Shown here one piece after another: positions 1-9,826 of a stretch of 64,000 bases of DNA. The translations under genes and the position numbers were made by a program. The notes under the pieces were generated by a model. It was not told the DNA's origin. It ran no database searches and was given only the letters and a program-made list of their open reading frames with translations. The first letter of the stretch is position 1, and each line of letters opens with the position of its first letter. Source of the stretch: Desulfobacterales bacterium (lineage in GTDB: Bacteria > Desulfobacterota > Desulfobacteria > Desulfobacterales > Desulfobacteraceae); contig JAKSAX010000320.1 of the NCBI GenBank assembly GCA_022361395.1, forward strand, positions 1 to 64,000, given 5' to 3'.

Positions 1-180
1 ATGAAAAAATTTCTTACCTTCAGACCTGCAGCCGCCGCAGTTGATCTGCTCAGGTTTTATATCATGCCGGTACATTCGGGACCATTTTTCAGCGGTCTCC
101 TCTCTTTTGGCATCGTTATTCTCCTCTGTTGCAAGATATGCATCACATTTTGAACAATCCAAACCGCAATATGCAATCAT
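1..180 (-). CDS. DUF3795-like Cys-rich protein (partial, runs off window start)
   Basis: Own translation of reverse strand from ATG at 180: MIAYCGLDCSKCDAYLATEENNDAKREETAEKWSRMYRHDIKPEQINCGGCRSEGKKFFH...; AAGGAGAG RBS upstream; no stop before window edge. Confidence 0.75.
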   Translation of the reverse strand, partial: MIAYCGLDCSKCDAYLATEENNDAKREETAEKWSRMYRHDIKPEQINCGGCRSEGKKFFH

Positions 181-202
181 GATCTCTCCTTCTTGGTTAT
201 AT

Positions 203-300
203 AGGGATCGCGCAAAAATAATTTCACCTAATCTGTTTATAAAAACCCTTAAAACATTGGGTATTTTGTAAACAGAATGTGAACTAATTCTTACGCGCCC
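203..300 (+). repeat. Imperfect palindromic intergenic repeat, copy A
   Basis: GCGCAAAAATAATTTCAC..ATCTGTTTATAAAAACCC ... GGGTATTTTGTAAACAGAATGTGAACTAATTCTTACGC; self-complementary arms and similar to copies B and C. Confidence 0.8.
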
Positions 301-378
301 CTTATGCCCCGGGCCCCGGGGAAAAAAACTCTTTTCCGGGGCAGGCGGATAGAGTACAATACCTTGAATTTATACCAA

Positions 379-1311
379 ATGAGCGTGTGGAAAATGGATC
401 GAAGGGCATTTTTAAAATCCGCCGGCATCACCCTGGGCCTGAATACCCTCTGCCTTGGACCTGTACAGGACCTCGTCAACCAGGCCTTTGTAAGCCAGGC
501 CTTCGCGGGCCGGGCTTTTGCCGGTCAGCCCGGTATGGAACCCAGTGTTTCTTCGGGACCGGCAGCAGCCACAGGCCCGGTACCGGACCAGGTCATAAAA
601 GACAGGTTGATGAAGAGCCGGCTGTTTGACCGGCATTTCCAGGATGACATTGTTCTGGCTGAAGATGAACTGCACCTGCTCAGATCCAGCCTGACCCGGC
701 TCAAGCGGGTTCAGCGGCTGGTGGGATACGGTAACTTCTGCCTGGTCGGATTTGATGATGCCGTAAGTTATGCCAGGTCCTATTCCCGGGTGGGAGCGTT
801 CACAAAGGCCGAACTGGCCTTCCTTGAGAAAATTTTTTACAGCCCGGCCAATGCTTACGGGTTTATGGGGGAAAAACCCATTCAAAAGATGACGGTCCGT
901 ATCCCGAAAAAAGAGACCCGGAAAATTCCCAGAACCGGCAACTATCTCTATAAAGGCAAACCGGTTGAGATGTATGAGGACATCCGGAAACGGATCGGAC
1001 AGGATGCCGTACTGACATCGGGAATCCGCGGGGTGATGAAGCAGTTCTTATTATTTTTGAACAAGGCAGAGTCAAGCCTTGGCAATCTGTCCATGGCATC
1101 CCGGTCCCTGGCCCCTCCGGGATACTCATTCCACGGAATCGGGGATTTTGATGTGGGGGAAAAAGGCTTTGGTGTTGATAATTTTACCGAAAAATTTACC
1201 CAGACCCGGGTATACAACCAATTGTCCGACTTAGGATATATAAAATTCAGATATGATAGGGAAAATGACCTGGGGGTTCGGTTCGAACCCTGGCATGTTG
1301 AGGTGGGCTAA
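379..1311 (+). CDS. Tat-exported M15-family (VanY-like) D-Ala-D-Ala carboxypeptidase
   Basis: Twin-arginine N-terminus MDRRAFLKSAGITLGLN; M15 zinc motifs SFHGIGDFD and EPWHVE. Confidence 0.8.
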   Translation: MSVWKMDRRAFLKSAGITLGLNTLCLGPVQDLVNQAFVSQAFAGRAFAGQPGMEPSVSSGPAAATGPVPDQVIKDRLMKSRLFDRHFQDDIVLAEDELHLLRSSLTRLKRVQRLVGYGNFCLVGFDDAVSYARSYSRVGAFTKAELAFLEKIFYSPANAYGFMGEKPIQKMTVRIPKKETRKIPRTGNYLYKGKPVEMYEDIRKRIGQDAVLTSGIRGVMKQFLLFLNKAESSLGNLSMASRSLAPPGYSFHGIGDFDVGEKGFGVDNFTEKFTQTRVYNQLSDLGYIKFRYDRENDLGVRFEPWHVEVG

Positions 1312-2743
1312 ACGTATAACGGCCTGCGCGGCGCCGGGAAACCGCCTTTGGCTTGTTATCCTGTGCGCGGGTCTGGCCTGCTGGGGCGGCCTCCGTCCTG
1401 CAGCGGCAGCAGACAGGGCGCTCGATTTTTCCGTCCACACCCTGTCCTCCGGACTGCCCGGGCCCACTGCCCTCATTGTCGGCGGTATCCAGGGGGATGA
1501 GCCCGGCGGGTTTAATGCGGCCGCCCTTATAGCCACCCACTATAAAATAAGATCGGGCAGGGTGATTGTGGTGCCCAACCTGAATTTTTCTAGTATTGTA
1601 AAACGGTCCAGGGGGATTTACGGGGATATGAACCGGAAATTTGCAAGGCTTACCCTGGATGATCCCGAATGGAAAACCGTGGACCGGATCAAGGCGATGA
1701 TGAAACATCCGGAGGTGGATTTCATTCTCAATCTCCACGACGGCAGCGGTTTTTATACCCGGACCTATGAAAGCCCGCAGCGCAACCCGAAAAGGTGGGG
1801 GCAGAGCATCATCATTGATCAGGCCCGTATGCCCCGGGTCGAAGGTCGGGAGCCCTCCCTGTTTGATGACCTTTCCCGGGCAGCAGAAACCTGTGCCGGG
1901 GATATCAACCGGCGGCTTCTTGACGACACCCATCGCGTCTTTGTAAAAAATACCCACACGGCAAAGGGGAACAGGGAGATGGAAAAGACCCTGACCTTTT
2001 TTGCCCTGAAACATCATAAACCGGCTTTCGGCATTGAAGCCAGCAAGTCCTTTCTCACCCCGGGCAGGGTCTATTACCACCTGCTGGCCATTGAATCCTT
2101 CCTGACCCAGGCCGGCATCGGTTTTGACCGCGGATTCCCCCTGTCAAAGACAGGGATCCGCCGGGCAATGGATGAGGATATTGCCCTGAGCCTCGGAGAG
2201 CAGAGGGTATTGCTGTTTGCCGAAAACATCCGCAACCGTCTCAACTTTATTCCCATGGAAAAGGACAGGGAGCTGCGGTTTGACGTAAACCACCCGCTGC
2301 TGACCCTGGTCCCCAACGGAAAAGGATTCTATCTTTATCACGGTAACCGGCGCCTGACCCGGTTGTTTCCCCAGTATTTTGAGTATGACCTGGGACTTGA
2401 CAGGGTGGAGATGGTTGTGGACGGGGAGGGCCTTTCGATTCCTTTCGGTTCACGGGTTCCGGTGAAAGAGCGGTTTCTGGTAAAGCACATACCGGATCAC
2501 AGGGTCAATATTATCGGTTTTTCAAGGCAGGACACTACCAATGAATCCGGATTTGTGGTCCGCCAGAACAACATTGCAAAACGGTTCTCCATTGACCGTG
2601 CCGGCCGGATTTTCAGGGTCGAGGTCTATCGGGAAGGAAAGTTCAACGGCATGGTTCTGGTGGACTTCAGGGCAGAGCAAAAAAGCCTTAAACTGGCCAG
2701 GGCCAGGGATGACAGGGGAGAAAAAGCGCCCTTTTTTCGATAG
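1295..2743 (+). CDS. M14/M99-type (Csd4/Pgp1-like) carboxypeptidase, secreted
   Basis: Signal peptide; GGIQGDEPGGFNAA, PNLNFSSIVKRSRGIYGDMNRKFA, LNLHDGSGFY motifs; overlaps upstream ORF (1253 is an alternative start). Confidence 0.75.
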   Translation: MLRWAKRITACAAPGNRLWLVILCAGLACWGGLRPAAAADRALDFSVHTLSSGLPGPTALIVGGIQGDEPGGFNAAALIATHYKIRSGRVIVVPNLNFSSIVKRSRGIYGDMNRKFARLTLDDPEWKTVDRIKAMMKHPEVDFILNLHDGSGFYTRTYESPQRNPKRWGQSIIIDQARMPRVEGREPSLFDDLSRAAETCAGDINRRLLDDTHRVFVKNTHTAKGNREMEKTLTFFALKHHKPAFGIEASKSFLTPGRVYYHLLAIESFLTQAGIGFDRGFPLSKTGIRRAMDEDIALSLGEQRVLLFAENIRNRLNFIPMEKDRELRFDVNHPLLTLVPNGKGFYLYHGNRRLTRLFPQYFEYDLGLDRVEMVVDGEGLSIPFGSRVPVKERFLVKHIPDHRVNIIGFSRQDTTNESGFVVRQNNIAKRFSIDRAGRIFRVEVYREGKFNGMVLVDFRAEQKSLKLARARDDRGEKAPFFR

Positions 2744-2774
2744 AGTCGCGTTTTTGCACTGATTTTATGTTGAT

Positions 2775-3515
2775 ATGACCGCCGGCATGATTATATTGTG
2801 CCCTGTTTTGTTATTTAAAGTATTAACCGGGAAATTAAAAGCGCGGGGTAAAATGGCCAAAAAAGGAAAACCAACGGGTAAAAAAGAAGAAATTAATACA
2901 GGCAACATGGTACAGAAGCAGACCTTATACATGGCCATTCTGGTCTCAATCACGTTCGGATTCATGATCGGGGCCGTCTATACCTCCTTTAAACTGGCTA
3001 AGGACACACCGGTTCGGCAGCAGGCATCTTCCATGCCTCCCCAGCAACAGGAAAGCAATTCAGAGTCCGAGACTGAATTTGCCGCCCGGATGGGATCCCG
3101 CATCCTTAAGCTGGAAGAGTTCCTTAAGGAAAATCCGGATAATGCAGAGGCCTGGGTTCAGCTGGGAAATCTCTTTTTTGATACCAACCGGTATACCGAT
3201 TCCATTGAGGCCTACAATCGTTCCCTGGAACTGGCTCCCGGGAACCCCAATGTTCTCACCGACCTTGGGGTGATGTACAGGAGAAACAAGGCACCTGAAA
3301 AAGCCGTAGAGGCTTTTGACAGGGCCATTGCAGCCGCACCCACCCATGAAACCGCCCGGTTTAACAAGGGCATCGTGCTCATGCACGATCTCAACAACCT
3401 TGAGGGAGCCATAAAGGCCTGGGAAGGCCTGGTGGAGATCAATCCCATGGCAGAGGCCCCCAACGGCCAGCTGGTACAGAATCTGATCACGGGGTTGAAA
3501 CAGCAGAAACAATAA
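2775..3515 (+). CDS. TPR-repeat membrane-anchored protein
   Basis: N-terminal TM segment followed by TPR motifs (NAEAWVQLGNLFFDTNRYTDSIEAYNRSLELAPGNPNVLTDLGVMYRR). Confidence 0.75.
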   Translation: MTAGMIILCPVLLFKVLTGKLKARGKMAKKGKPTGKKEEINTGNMVQKQTLYMAILVSITFGFMIGAVYTSFKLAKDTPVRQQASSMPPQQQESNSESETEFAARMGSRILKLEEFLKENPDNAEAWVQLGNLFFDTNRYTDSIEAYNRSLELAPGNPNVLTDLGVMYRRNKAPEKAVEAFDRAIAAAPTHETARFNKGIVLMHDLNNLEGAIKAWEGLVEINPMAEAPNGQLVQNLITGLKQQKQ

Positions 3516-4228
3516 TGCCGGATCTTAAATCCTATGTGGCGCCGGCCCCTGACGGCTGGCGCCTTGATATAATTTACAAGAAGATCCGCCATATCTATTT
3601 CAGGGTGTATCCGGATAAAAAGCTGGTAAAGGTCTCTGCACCGCACCGGATAAAAGAGAGTGACTTGAATGCGGTTATTTCAGCCAAATCCGGATGGCTT
3701 CTGAGTCAGATCAACACTCCGGTTCCGGCAGCGCCACCTGAAATGCAGACCGGTGATGTTTCTTATTTTAAAGGCAAAGCCTATCCGCTGGTCTTTATGG
3801 AAAGACCGGCACCACCCCGGGTTATTCTTGATAAGAACCGTGGGCTTCTGGTCTATATCCGTCCCGGTGCATCCCATGAAAAAAAGATGGCGGTTCTGTC
3901 CCAGTGGTACCGGACCAGCCTTAAGGAAGAGATCCGTGGCCTTCTGGATGTGTGGGAGCCTATTATCGGGGTGACAGCCCGGGACTTTGGTGTGAAAAAG
4001 ATGAAGACACGATGGGGAAGCTGCAATACCCGGGCCCGGCGGATCTGGTTAAACCTGGCCCTGATCCGGCTCTCCCCCTGTTACCTTGAATATGTTCTGG
4101 TCCACGAACTGGTTCATCTCCTGGAGCGGTACCATAACCGCCGGTTTTACGGATTTATGGACCAATTCCTTCCCCGGTGGAAAATAGTGAAGCAGGAGTT
4201 GAACCGGTATTCCCCTGCAACGGGATGA
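3515..4228 (+). CDS. YgjP-like (M48/DUF45) metallopeptidase domain protein
   Basis: TRWGSCNTRARRIWLNLALIRLSPCYLEYVLVHELVHLLERYHNRRFY. Confidence 0.85.
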   Translation: MPDLKSYVAPAPDGWRLDIIYKKIRHIYFRVYPDKKLVKVSAPHRIKESDLNAVISAKSGWLLSQINTPVPAAPPEMQTGDVSYFKGKAYPLVFMERPAPPRVILDKNRGLLVYIRPGASHEKKMAVLSQWYRTSLKEEIRGLLDVWEPIIGVTARDFGVKKMKTRWGSCNTRARRIWLNLALIRLSPCYLEYVLVHELVHLLERYHNRRFYGFMDQFLPRWKIVKQELNRYSPATG

Positions 4229-4231
4229 TTT

Positions 4232-4993
4232 TCATTCTTCCCTGGGGGGATTGATCCAGTGCCTGGCTGCTATTTTCTTGAACCGGCCGGTATGTTTCAG
4301 GTGTTTTAAAGAAGATTCAAGCCCGGGAATCAGGTCCGCATGTTTCCTGTGAAGGTAGGGAAACTGATTATAGGCCATAATCGCCTTTTCATGAATGATA
4401 AGTTGTTCTTTCAACCCGGGATTGTCGTGGAGCAATAAGTCTGCCACAGAGGCAAACATGACAGCAGACCGGATCCTGCCCTGTGCAACCAGTTTCAGGG
4501 CGTAGAGGTTGCGGGTAACAGGGTGCCGGTTTTTTTCCTGGATGTTTTTCCTGATTCTTTTGGACCCCCTTAAAAAGGCAATTTTCCCCTGGTTGGCGGC
4601 AGCCCAGCTCGGTGCTCCGATTCTTGTTTCCTTTCCTGTGACCATGACGATCCTTGTCAGGACAATGGCCTCGTTTACCTTGACGTAATTGGATGTGTCA
4701 TCCCTGGAAATCTGCTTGAAATTGTCCACCCGGCAGGGGTCTCCATCCATTTTACCGCTGTTGACCTCGGAGATTACCCTTCTGCCCGGCATTTCGATCA
4801 TTTCCACGCCCAGGCCATGGGGGGCCAGTGCATTCCGGAGGACTTCGCCCAGGAAGTGACTCAGAGGGGGCCCTGTATGGGTTGCGAATCGAAGCGTTTC
4901 TCCGGCTGATGCTGAAGCGGCGGTTAAAAAAAATAAAGCGGTTATTAAAAGCCTCATGGATTGCTTCCTTGGTTTAAATCTAACTAAATTCAA
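4232..4993 (-). CDS. Periplasmic substrate-binding (SBP_bac_3-like) protein
   Basis: Signal peptide and SBP-like pattern (ETLRFATHTGPPLSHFLGEVLRNAL..GLGVEMIEMPGRR). Confidence 0.65.
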   Translation of the reverse strand: MNLVRFKPRKQSMRLLITALFFLTAASASAGETLRFATHTGPPLSHFLGEVLRNALAPHGLGVEMIEMPGRRVISEVNSGKMDGDPCRVDNFKQISRDDTSNYVKVNEAIVLTRIVMVTGKETRIGAPSWAAANQGKIAFLRGSKRIRKNIQEKNRHPVTRNLYALKLVAQGRIRSAVMFASVADLLLHDNPGLKEQLIIHEKAIMAYNQFPYLHRKHADLIPGLESSLKHLKHTGRFKKIAARHWINPPREE

Positions 4994-5077
4994 AAAGCAC
5001 CGGAAGATATGGATTTTTATAAATTACCTGGCCGCCTTTGGGCCGAAGATGCGATTTCACACCTGAATTCTGTCCTA

Positions 5078-5180
5078 TGGGATCGCGCAGGAATTAGTTC
5101 CATTCTGTTTGCTAAATACCGAATGTTTTAAGGTTTTTGTAAACTTCACTCGGTGAAGTTATTTTTGTGCGGTCCCTATG
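5078..5180 (-). repeat. Imperfect palindromic intergenic repeat, copy B (inverted relative to copy A)
   Basis: Reverse complement ATAGGGACCGCACAAAAATAACTTCACCG...AAAAACCTTAAAACATTCGGTATTTAGCAAACAGAATGGAACTAATTCCTGCGCGATCCC aligns to copy A along its length. Confidence 0.8.
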
Positions 5181-5228
5181 ATTCAAAGATAGCATAATAA
5201 GCCGGTATTTCTAAAGCAATATAAATTT

Positions 5229-6083
5229 TTAGGGAGGACCTGTCAGGTCCCCTGACCGGGCATCCAGCCAGCGGCTGATATCTGAAAAAACACGGTCATA
5301 TCCTGGATCGTTGAATATTTCATGGAATTTATCAGGGTAAATCGTTAAAGATTTATCTTTTGACCCCACTGCTCCGTGAAATTGCCTGGCCCCTTCGGGG
5401 TCCACCAGGGCATCGGCACCGCCATGGAGGATGAGCAGGGGCAGGGTAATCTTATCAGCCTCATTCATCACCCGGTCACAGGCTGAAAGCATCTGGGCGG
5501 CCAGCCTGGCGATGAGTTTCCCGTTGGATACCAGGGGATCGCTGATATAGGCCTTTACCACGGAAGGATCCCTGCTGATATCGTTTGAGTCCAGTTGTTT
5601 AATGCCCAATGCCGGTATCAGCCATGAAAAGAACTTGGCCGCCAGAATCGTTACCGAGGATACATGATCCGGGATTTTGACCCCCGGACCGGACAGGATG
5701 ACTCCGTCTACCTTGTCCTGGTTATCCAGCAGGTAGGCAGAGGTAATCAGGCCGCCCATGCTGTGGCCCACGATGAATACTTTTTTACCGGGTTCCCATT
5801 CCCTGACCTTGTCCACCATCATATCCAGTCCGTCCGTATACACTGAAAACCGGGGAACAAACAGGCGTTTCCCGCCGGAACGGCCGTGACCGTAATGGTC
5901 CAGCCCGTAGACGGCAAACCCCTGGGGAACCATGCTGTTTACGAGGTTCATATATCTGCCGCTGTGCTCCGCAACCCCGTGAACCACAATAATAGCGGCA
6001 CGGGTGTCTGCTTCGGGCAGCCAGCATTGGTAAAAGAGATCTGTGGATTCCGGCCCCTTGAAGGCCCCCTGTTCCTGTGCCAT
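5229..6083 (-). CDS. Alpha/beta hydrolase (monoacylglycerol lipase-like)
   Basis: HGVAEHSGRYMNLVN, VGHSMGG, HGGADALVDP motifs. Confidence 0.85.
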   Translation of the reverse strand: MAQEQGAFKGPESTDLFYQCWLPEADTRAAIIVVHGVAEHSGRYMNLVNSMVPQGFAVYGLDHYGHGRSGGKRLFVPRFSVYTDGLDMMVDKVREWEPGKKVFIVGHSMGGLITSAYLLDNQDKVDGVILSGPGVKIPDHVSSVTILAAKFFSWLIPALGIKQLDSNDISRDPSVVKAYISDPLVSNGKLIARLAAQMLSACDRVMNEADKITLPLLILHGGADALVDPEGARQFHGAVGSKDKSLTIYPDKFHEIFNDPGYDRVFSDISRWLDARSGDLTGPP

Positions 6084-6622
6084 CAGAAAAGCGCCTTAAC
6101 CAGTTCATCCGTATCTGCCACCCGGATCTCTCCTTCAGGCAGAATCAGGTTTTTCCAGGACCAGTTGTGATGGGTAATAATGGTTTTTGCATCCAGGTGG
6201 GGCCGGTCTGCAGTGGTGTGGGCATCTGCGGCAACTATTGTTTCAAGTCCTTTGGCAGCTGCGGACCGGACCGTGGTATCCACACAGAAATCCGTGGCAC
6301 AGCCCGTGATGACAAGCCTGTTTTCCTTAAGCCCGCGGATGGCCTCCAGCAAAGAGGTGTCAAGAAAACTGTCACATGCCCGCTTGCCGATTATAAGGTC
6401 AGTGGGAAGCCTGTCCAGGGCATCAATAATTTCCCAGCCCCGGGTCTCCGGCTCAAGGGCATCCCCCTTTGGGCCGTCGTGCCGGATAAAAATAACGGGT
6501 TGTTTTGCCTGTCTGAATTTTTCAATGAGCCGGTTGATCCGCCGGATTACCCCGTCCGTATCATACCGCGGGGTATCATCGGTAAACAGGCCCTTTTGCA
6601 TATCCACAACCAGAAGGAGCAT
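6083..6622 (-). CDS. Isochorismatase-family cysteine hydrolase
   Basis: LLLVVDMQKGLF, FIRHDG, VITGCATDFCVDTTVRSA. Confidence 0.9.
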   Translation of the reverse strand: MLLLVVDMQKGLFTDDTPRYDTDGVIRRINRLIEKFRQAKQPVIFIRHDGPKGDALEPETRGWEIIDALDRLPTDLIIGKRACDSFLDTSLLEAIRGLKENRLVITGCATDFCVDTTVRSAAAKGLETIVAADAHTTADRPHLDAKTIITHHNWSWKNLILPEGEIRVADTDELVKALF

Positions 6623-6860
6623 AATTTGAAGATCCTTTTTTGATTAGAGAAATGTTAATGGGTATCAGAAAGTGCCGTATATTGCAAAAAAAATTAAAAC
6701 CCGTGCCAGGTTTACAGGCCATGGCCTTAGGCCTGAATGACCGTATTTTGCTTATGGTTTCCGGATGTATCAATCAGGACGGATCAATCTTGCCTAAAAA
6801 CAGCAGGGCTGGTAAATTGAATATCTTAACCTAAATGATTATAGATACGGGAATATAAAT

Positions 6861-8204
6861 ATGGCAACGCCCAAAGAATGGACAAAATCAGGCTGGAAAA
6901 AACACACAGCCCTCCAGCAACCCAATTGGCCGGACAGGAAAAAACTGGATAAAGTCATCGGGAACCTGGCTTTGCTGCCGCCCCTGGTTTTTGCAGGAGA
7001 GATCAGGGTATTAAAGGAGATGCTGGCCAAGGCCTCTAAAGGGGAGGCTTTTCTGCTTCAGGGAGGGGACTGCTCGGAGAATTTTTCCCAGGTTACCGCA
7101 CCCAATATCAGGGAAACGTTAAAAGTGTTGCTGCAGATGGCCGTGGTTCTGACCTATGCGGGAGGAAAACCCGTTATCAAGGTCGGCCGTATTGCAGGGC
7201 AGTTTGCCAAACCCCGGTCATCAGAGACCGAACTGGTGGATGGGGTTGAGCTTCCGTCCTATCGGGGCGACATGGTAAACAAGATAGAGCCCACCATCGA
7301 GGACCGGACACCGAATCCTAAATTTATGCTTAAAGGCTATTATATGGCGGCGTCCACCCTGAACCTGCTGCGGGCATTTACCAGGGGGGGATACGCAGCC
7401 CTGGACAGGGTTCAGGCCTGGAACCAGGAGTTTGTTGTTCAATCGCCCATGGGCCGGTCCTATGACCGTTTAGCCAAACAGATTGACACGGCAATCAAGT
7501 TCATGAATACCATTGGCATCCCGACAGATATACCCCAGGTTAACCAGACCCAGTTTTTTACCTCCCATGAGGCCCTGTTGTTAAACTACGAAGAGGCATT
7601 GACCCGCATTGATACCATCACCGGGGACTGGTATGACTGTTCCGCACATATGCTCTGGATAGGGGAGCGGACCCGCCAGGTGGACGGGGCCCACGTTGCT
7701 TTTTTAAAGGGGGTGCTCAATCCGGTCGGGGTTAAAATAGGGCCGGACTACGACCTTGATAATGTCAAACAGCTTATTGAAGCCCTGAATCCTGAAAACG
7801 AAGCCGGGCGCTTAACCCTGATTACCAGGATGGGGGTGGATAATATAGAAAAGGTGCTGGCCCCCTTGCTTCGCGAGACAAAGAAAGAGGGATATCATAT
7901 CGTGTGGAGCTGCGACCCCATGCATGCCAATACCTATACATCGGCATCCGGGCACAAGACCCGGGATTTCAATAATATTTTAAAGGAGATCACCCGGTTT
8001 TTTGAAATCCACAGGGTGGAAGGCACAATCCCCGGGGGGATCCACCTTGAAATGACAGGTAAAAATGTCACCGAATGTGTGGGTGGGGCCAGAAATATTG
8101 TCAGTGAAGAACTTCACAGCCGGTATGACACCACCTGTGACCCGCGTTTGAATGCCGAGCAGAGCCTGGAGGTGGCTTTCCAGATCGCTGACATGATTAA
8201 ATGA
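6861..8204 (+). CDS. Class II 3-deoxy-7-phosphoheptulonate (DAHP) synthase
   Basis: FLLQGGDCSENF, KVGRIAGQFAKPRS, GPDYDLDNVKQLIEALNP, WSCDPMHANT, GGIHLEMTGKNVTECVGG. Confidence 0.95.
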   Translation: MATPKEWTKSGWKKHTALQQPNWPDRKKLDKVIGNLALLPPLVFAGEIRVLKEMLAKASKGEAFLLQGGDCSENFSQVTAPNIRETLKVLLQMAVVLTYAGGKPVIKVGRIAGQFAKPRSSETELVDGVELPSYRGDMVNKIEPTIEDRTPNPKFMLKGYYMAASTLNLLRAFTRGGYAALDRVQAWNQEFVVQSPMGRSYDRLAKQIDTAIKFMNTIGIPTDIPQVNQTQFFTSHEALLLNYEEALTRIDTITGDWYDCSAHMLWIGERTRQVDGAHVAFLKGVLNPVGVKIGPDYDLDNVKQLIEALNPENEAGRLTLITRMGVDNIEKVLAPLLRETKKEGYHIVWSCDPMHANTYTSASGHKTRDFNNILKEITRFFEIHRVEGTIPGGIHLEMTGKNVTECVGGARNIVSEELHSRYDTTCDPRLNAEQSLEVAFQIADMIK

Positions 8205-8282
8205 AGCCCTTTCCTGAAAGGAAACCCGGCGGCGTTCAGCCGCCGGTAAAGGGGGTAATCCGCTGCACGGCTTTTTTAGGTG

Positions 8283-9074
8283 TTAAGCCGCTTTTTCCTT
8301 TGCCGCCAGCACTGCCGCACCGATGGCCCCGTTTTCCTGGGGGGAGTCTCCCACCAGGATGTCAAGGCCGAGGCGGGTTTCAAGTGCTTTTACAAGGCCG
8401 ATGTTTTTGGCCACACCACCGGTCATGACTACAGGGCCCTGAATCCTTATTTTTGTGGCAAGACCGGCCACCCGGGCTGCCGTGGATTCATGGATACCGG
8501 CAATGATATTCTCCCTTGATTCCTGTCCGGCAATCATGGAGATGACTTCGGATTCGGCAAATACCGTGCAGATACTTGAAATTTTAGCTGGTTTTTTTGA
8601 CTTCAAGCTCATGGGGCCCAGCTGGTATAGATCCAGTTCAAGGGCTTTGGCCATGACTTCCAGGAACCGGCCGGTTCCGGCGGCGCATTTGTCGTTCATG
8701 GCAAAGTTTTCCACCTGGCCGGCCTCATTGAGCAGGATTGCCTTGGAATCCTGGCCGCCCACATCAATGATGCCCCGGATGCCGGGGTTGGAAAAGTGGG
8801 CGCCTGCACCGTGGCAGATGATCTCGGTCATGGCTTTGCCGGCAAATTCCACCGAATTCCTGCCGTAACCCGTTGCAATAACCCCCGCGACCTCATCCCG
8901 CCGGGTATCGGTTTCGTCCAGAAGGGCTGTGAACACCTTTTCTCCGGCTGTGACCGGATTATACCCTGTGGGGATGACCCGGGTGCCTTTTAAACTAAGG
9001 GCCCCTGCTTTATCCTTTTTTATCAGGGCGGCTTTGGCTGTTATAGATCCGATATCAATGCCTGCGAATATCAT
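8283..9074 (-). CDS. 2-hydroxyacyl-CoA dehydratase/benzoyl-CoA reductase-type activase (BadF/HgdC family)
   Basis: MIFAGIDIGSITAKAALI, DVGGQDSKAI, NDKCAAGTGRFLEVMA, GGVAKNIGLV. Confidence 0.92.
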   Translation of the reverse strand: MIFAGIDIGSITAKAALIKKDKAGALSLKGTRVIPTGYNPVTAGEKVFTALLDETDTRRDEVAGVIATGYGRNSVEFAGKAMTEIICHGAGAHFSNPGIRGIIDVGGQDSKAILLNEAGQVENFAMNDKCAAGTGRFLEVMAKALELDLYQLGPMSLKSKKPAKISSICTVFAESEVISMIAGQESRENIIAGIHESTAARVAGLATKIRIQGPVVMTGGVAKNIGLVKALETRLGLDILVGDSPQENGAIGAAVLAAKEKAA

Positions 9075-9826
9075 ACGGCTGTGGCCCCCCCGTCAACCAC
9101 CAGTGTCTGGCCCGTGATGAACGAGGAACCCTCTGATGCCAGGAAAAGCACCGGGCGGACCACATCTTCGACCTCCGCTATCCTGCCCATGGGAATGGTT
9201 GATGTGACATGGGTGAGCAGTTCCTTGTTGGACCAGAAGGGCTCCGAAAATTTGGTCCTTACCATGGCAGGGGCCACAGCATTGACCTGAACGTTGAACA
9301 TGGCCAGTTCAGAGGCCAGGACCCTGGTGAGCATTTCAATGCCGGCCTTGGCAATGCCATAGATTCCCATGCCCGGGGTGGCTTTCCTGCCGGCAATGGA
9401 GGTCACGGAGACGATCTTTCCGCTGTTTTTCCCCCGCATCATGGCCGCTGCCTTCCGGCTGACCAGGAAGGTGCCGGAGAGGTTGGTGTCGATGATCTTC
9501 TGCCACAGGCCAGGGTCCAGGTCTGCCACACCCGGGGTGATCAGGTTCATGCCCACATTGTTTATCAGTATATCCAGATGGCCGGTTTCCTTTTCAATGG
9601 TGCCGAACAGGGCGTCCACGGCTTCCGGCTTTCCCACATGGGCCGGAACCGTGATCAGGCGGTCAGGATTGCCCAGGGTCTCCCGGGCGGAATCAAGGCC
9701 GTCCTGCTTGCGTCCGCAGATGAAAACCTTTGCCCCTTCGTCCAATAGGGTTCTGGCAATTTCAAGGCCGATGCCCCGGCTGCCGCCTGTAACCAGGGCT
9801 GTTTTATCCTTAAGATCAAATTTCAT
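9071..9826 (-). CDS. SDR-family NAD(P)-dependent oxidoreductase
   Basis: TGGSRGIGLEIA, NNVGMNLI, YGIAKAG motifs. Confidence 0.93.
   Translation of the reverse strand: MKFDLKDKTALVTGGSRGIGLEIARTLLDEGAKVFICGRKQDGLDSARETLGNPDRLITVPAHVGKPEAVDALFGTIEKETGHLDILINNVGMNLITPGVADLDPGLWQKIIDTNLSGTFLVSRKAAAMMRGKNSGKIVSVTSIAGRKATPGMGIYGIAKAGIEMLTRVLASELAMFNVQVNAVAPAMVRTKFSEPFWSNKELLTHVTSTIPMGRIAEVEDVVRPVLFLASEGSSFITGQTLVVDGGATAV

Noticed and set aside
1247-2080. Long antisense ORF (277 aa) opposite the M99 peptidase
   Set aside because: Low-complexity, Pro/Gly-rich shadow ORF typical of GC-rich coding DNA; no domain, no RBS.
8226-8246. CCGGCGGC-gttca-GCCGCCGG hairpin between DAHP synthase and the dehydratase activase
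   Set aside because: Probable transcription-end hairpin between convergent genes; no T-tract and nothing unusual beyond that.
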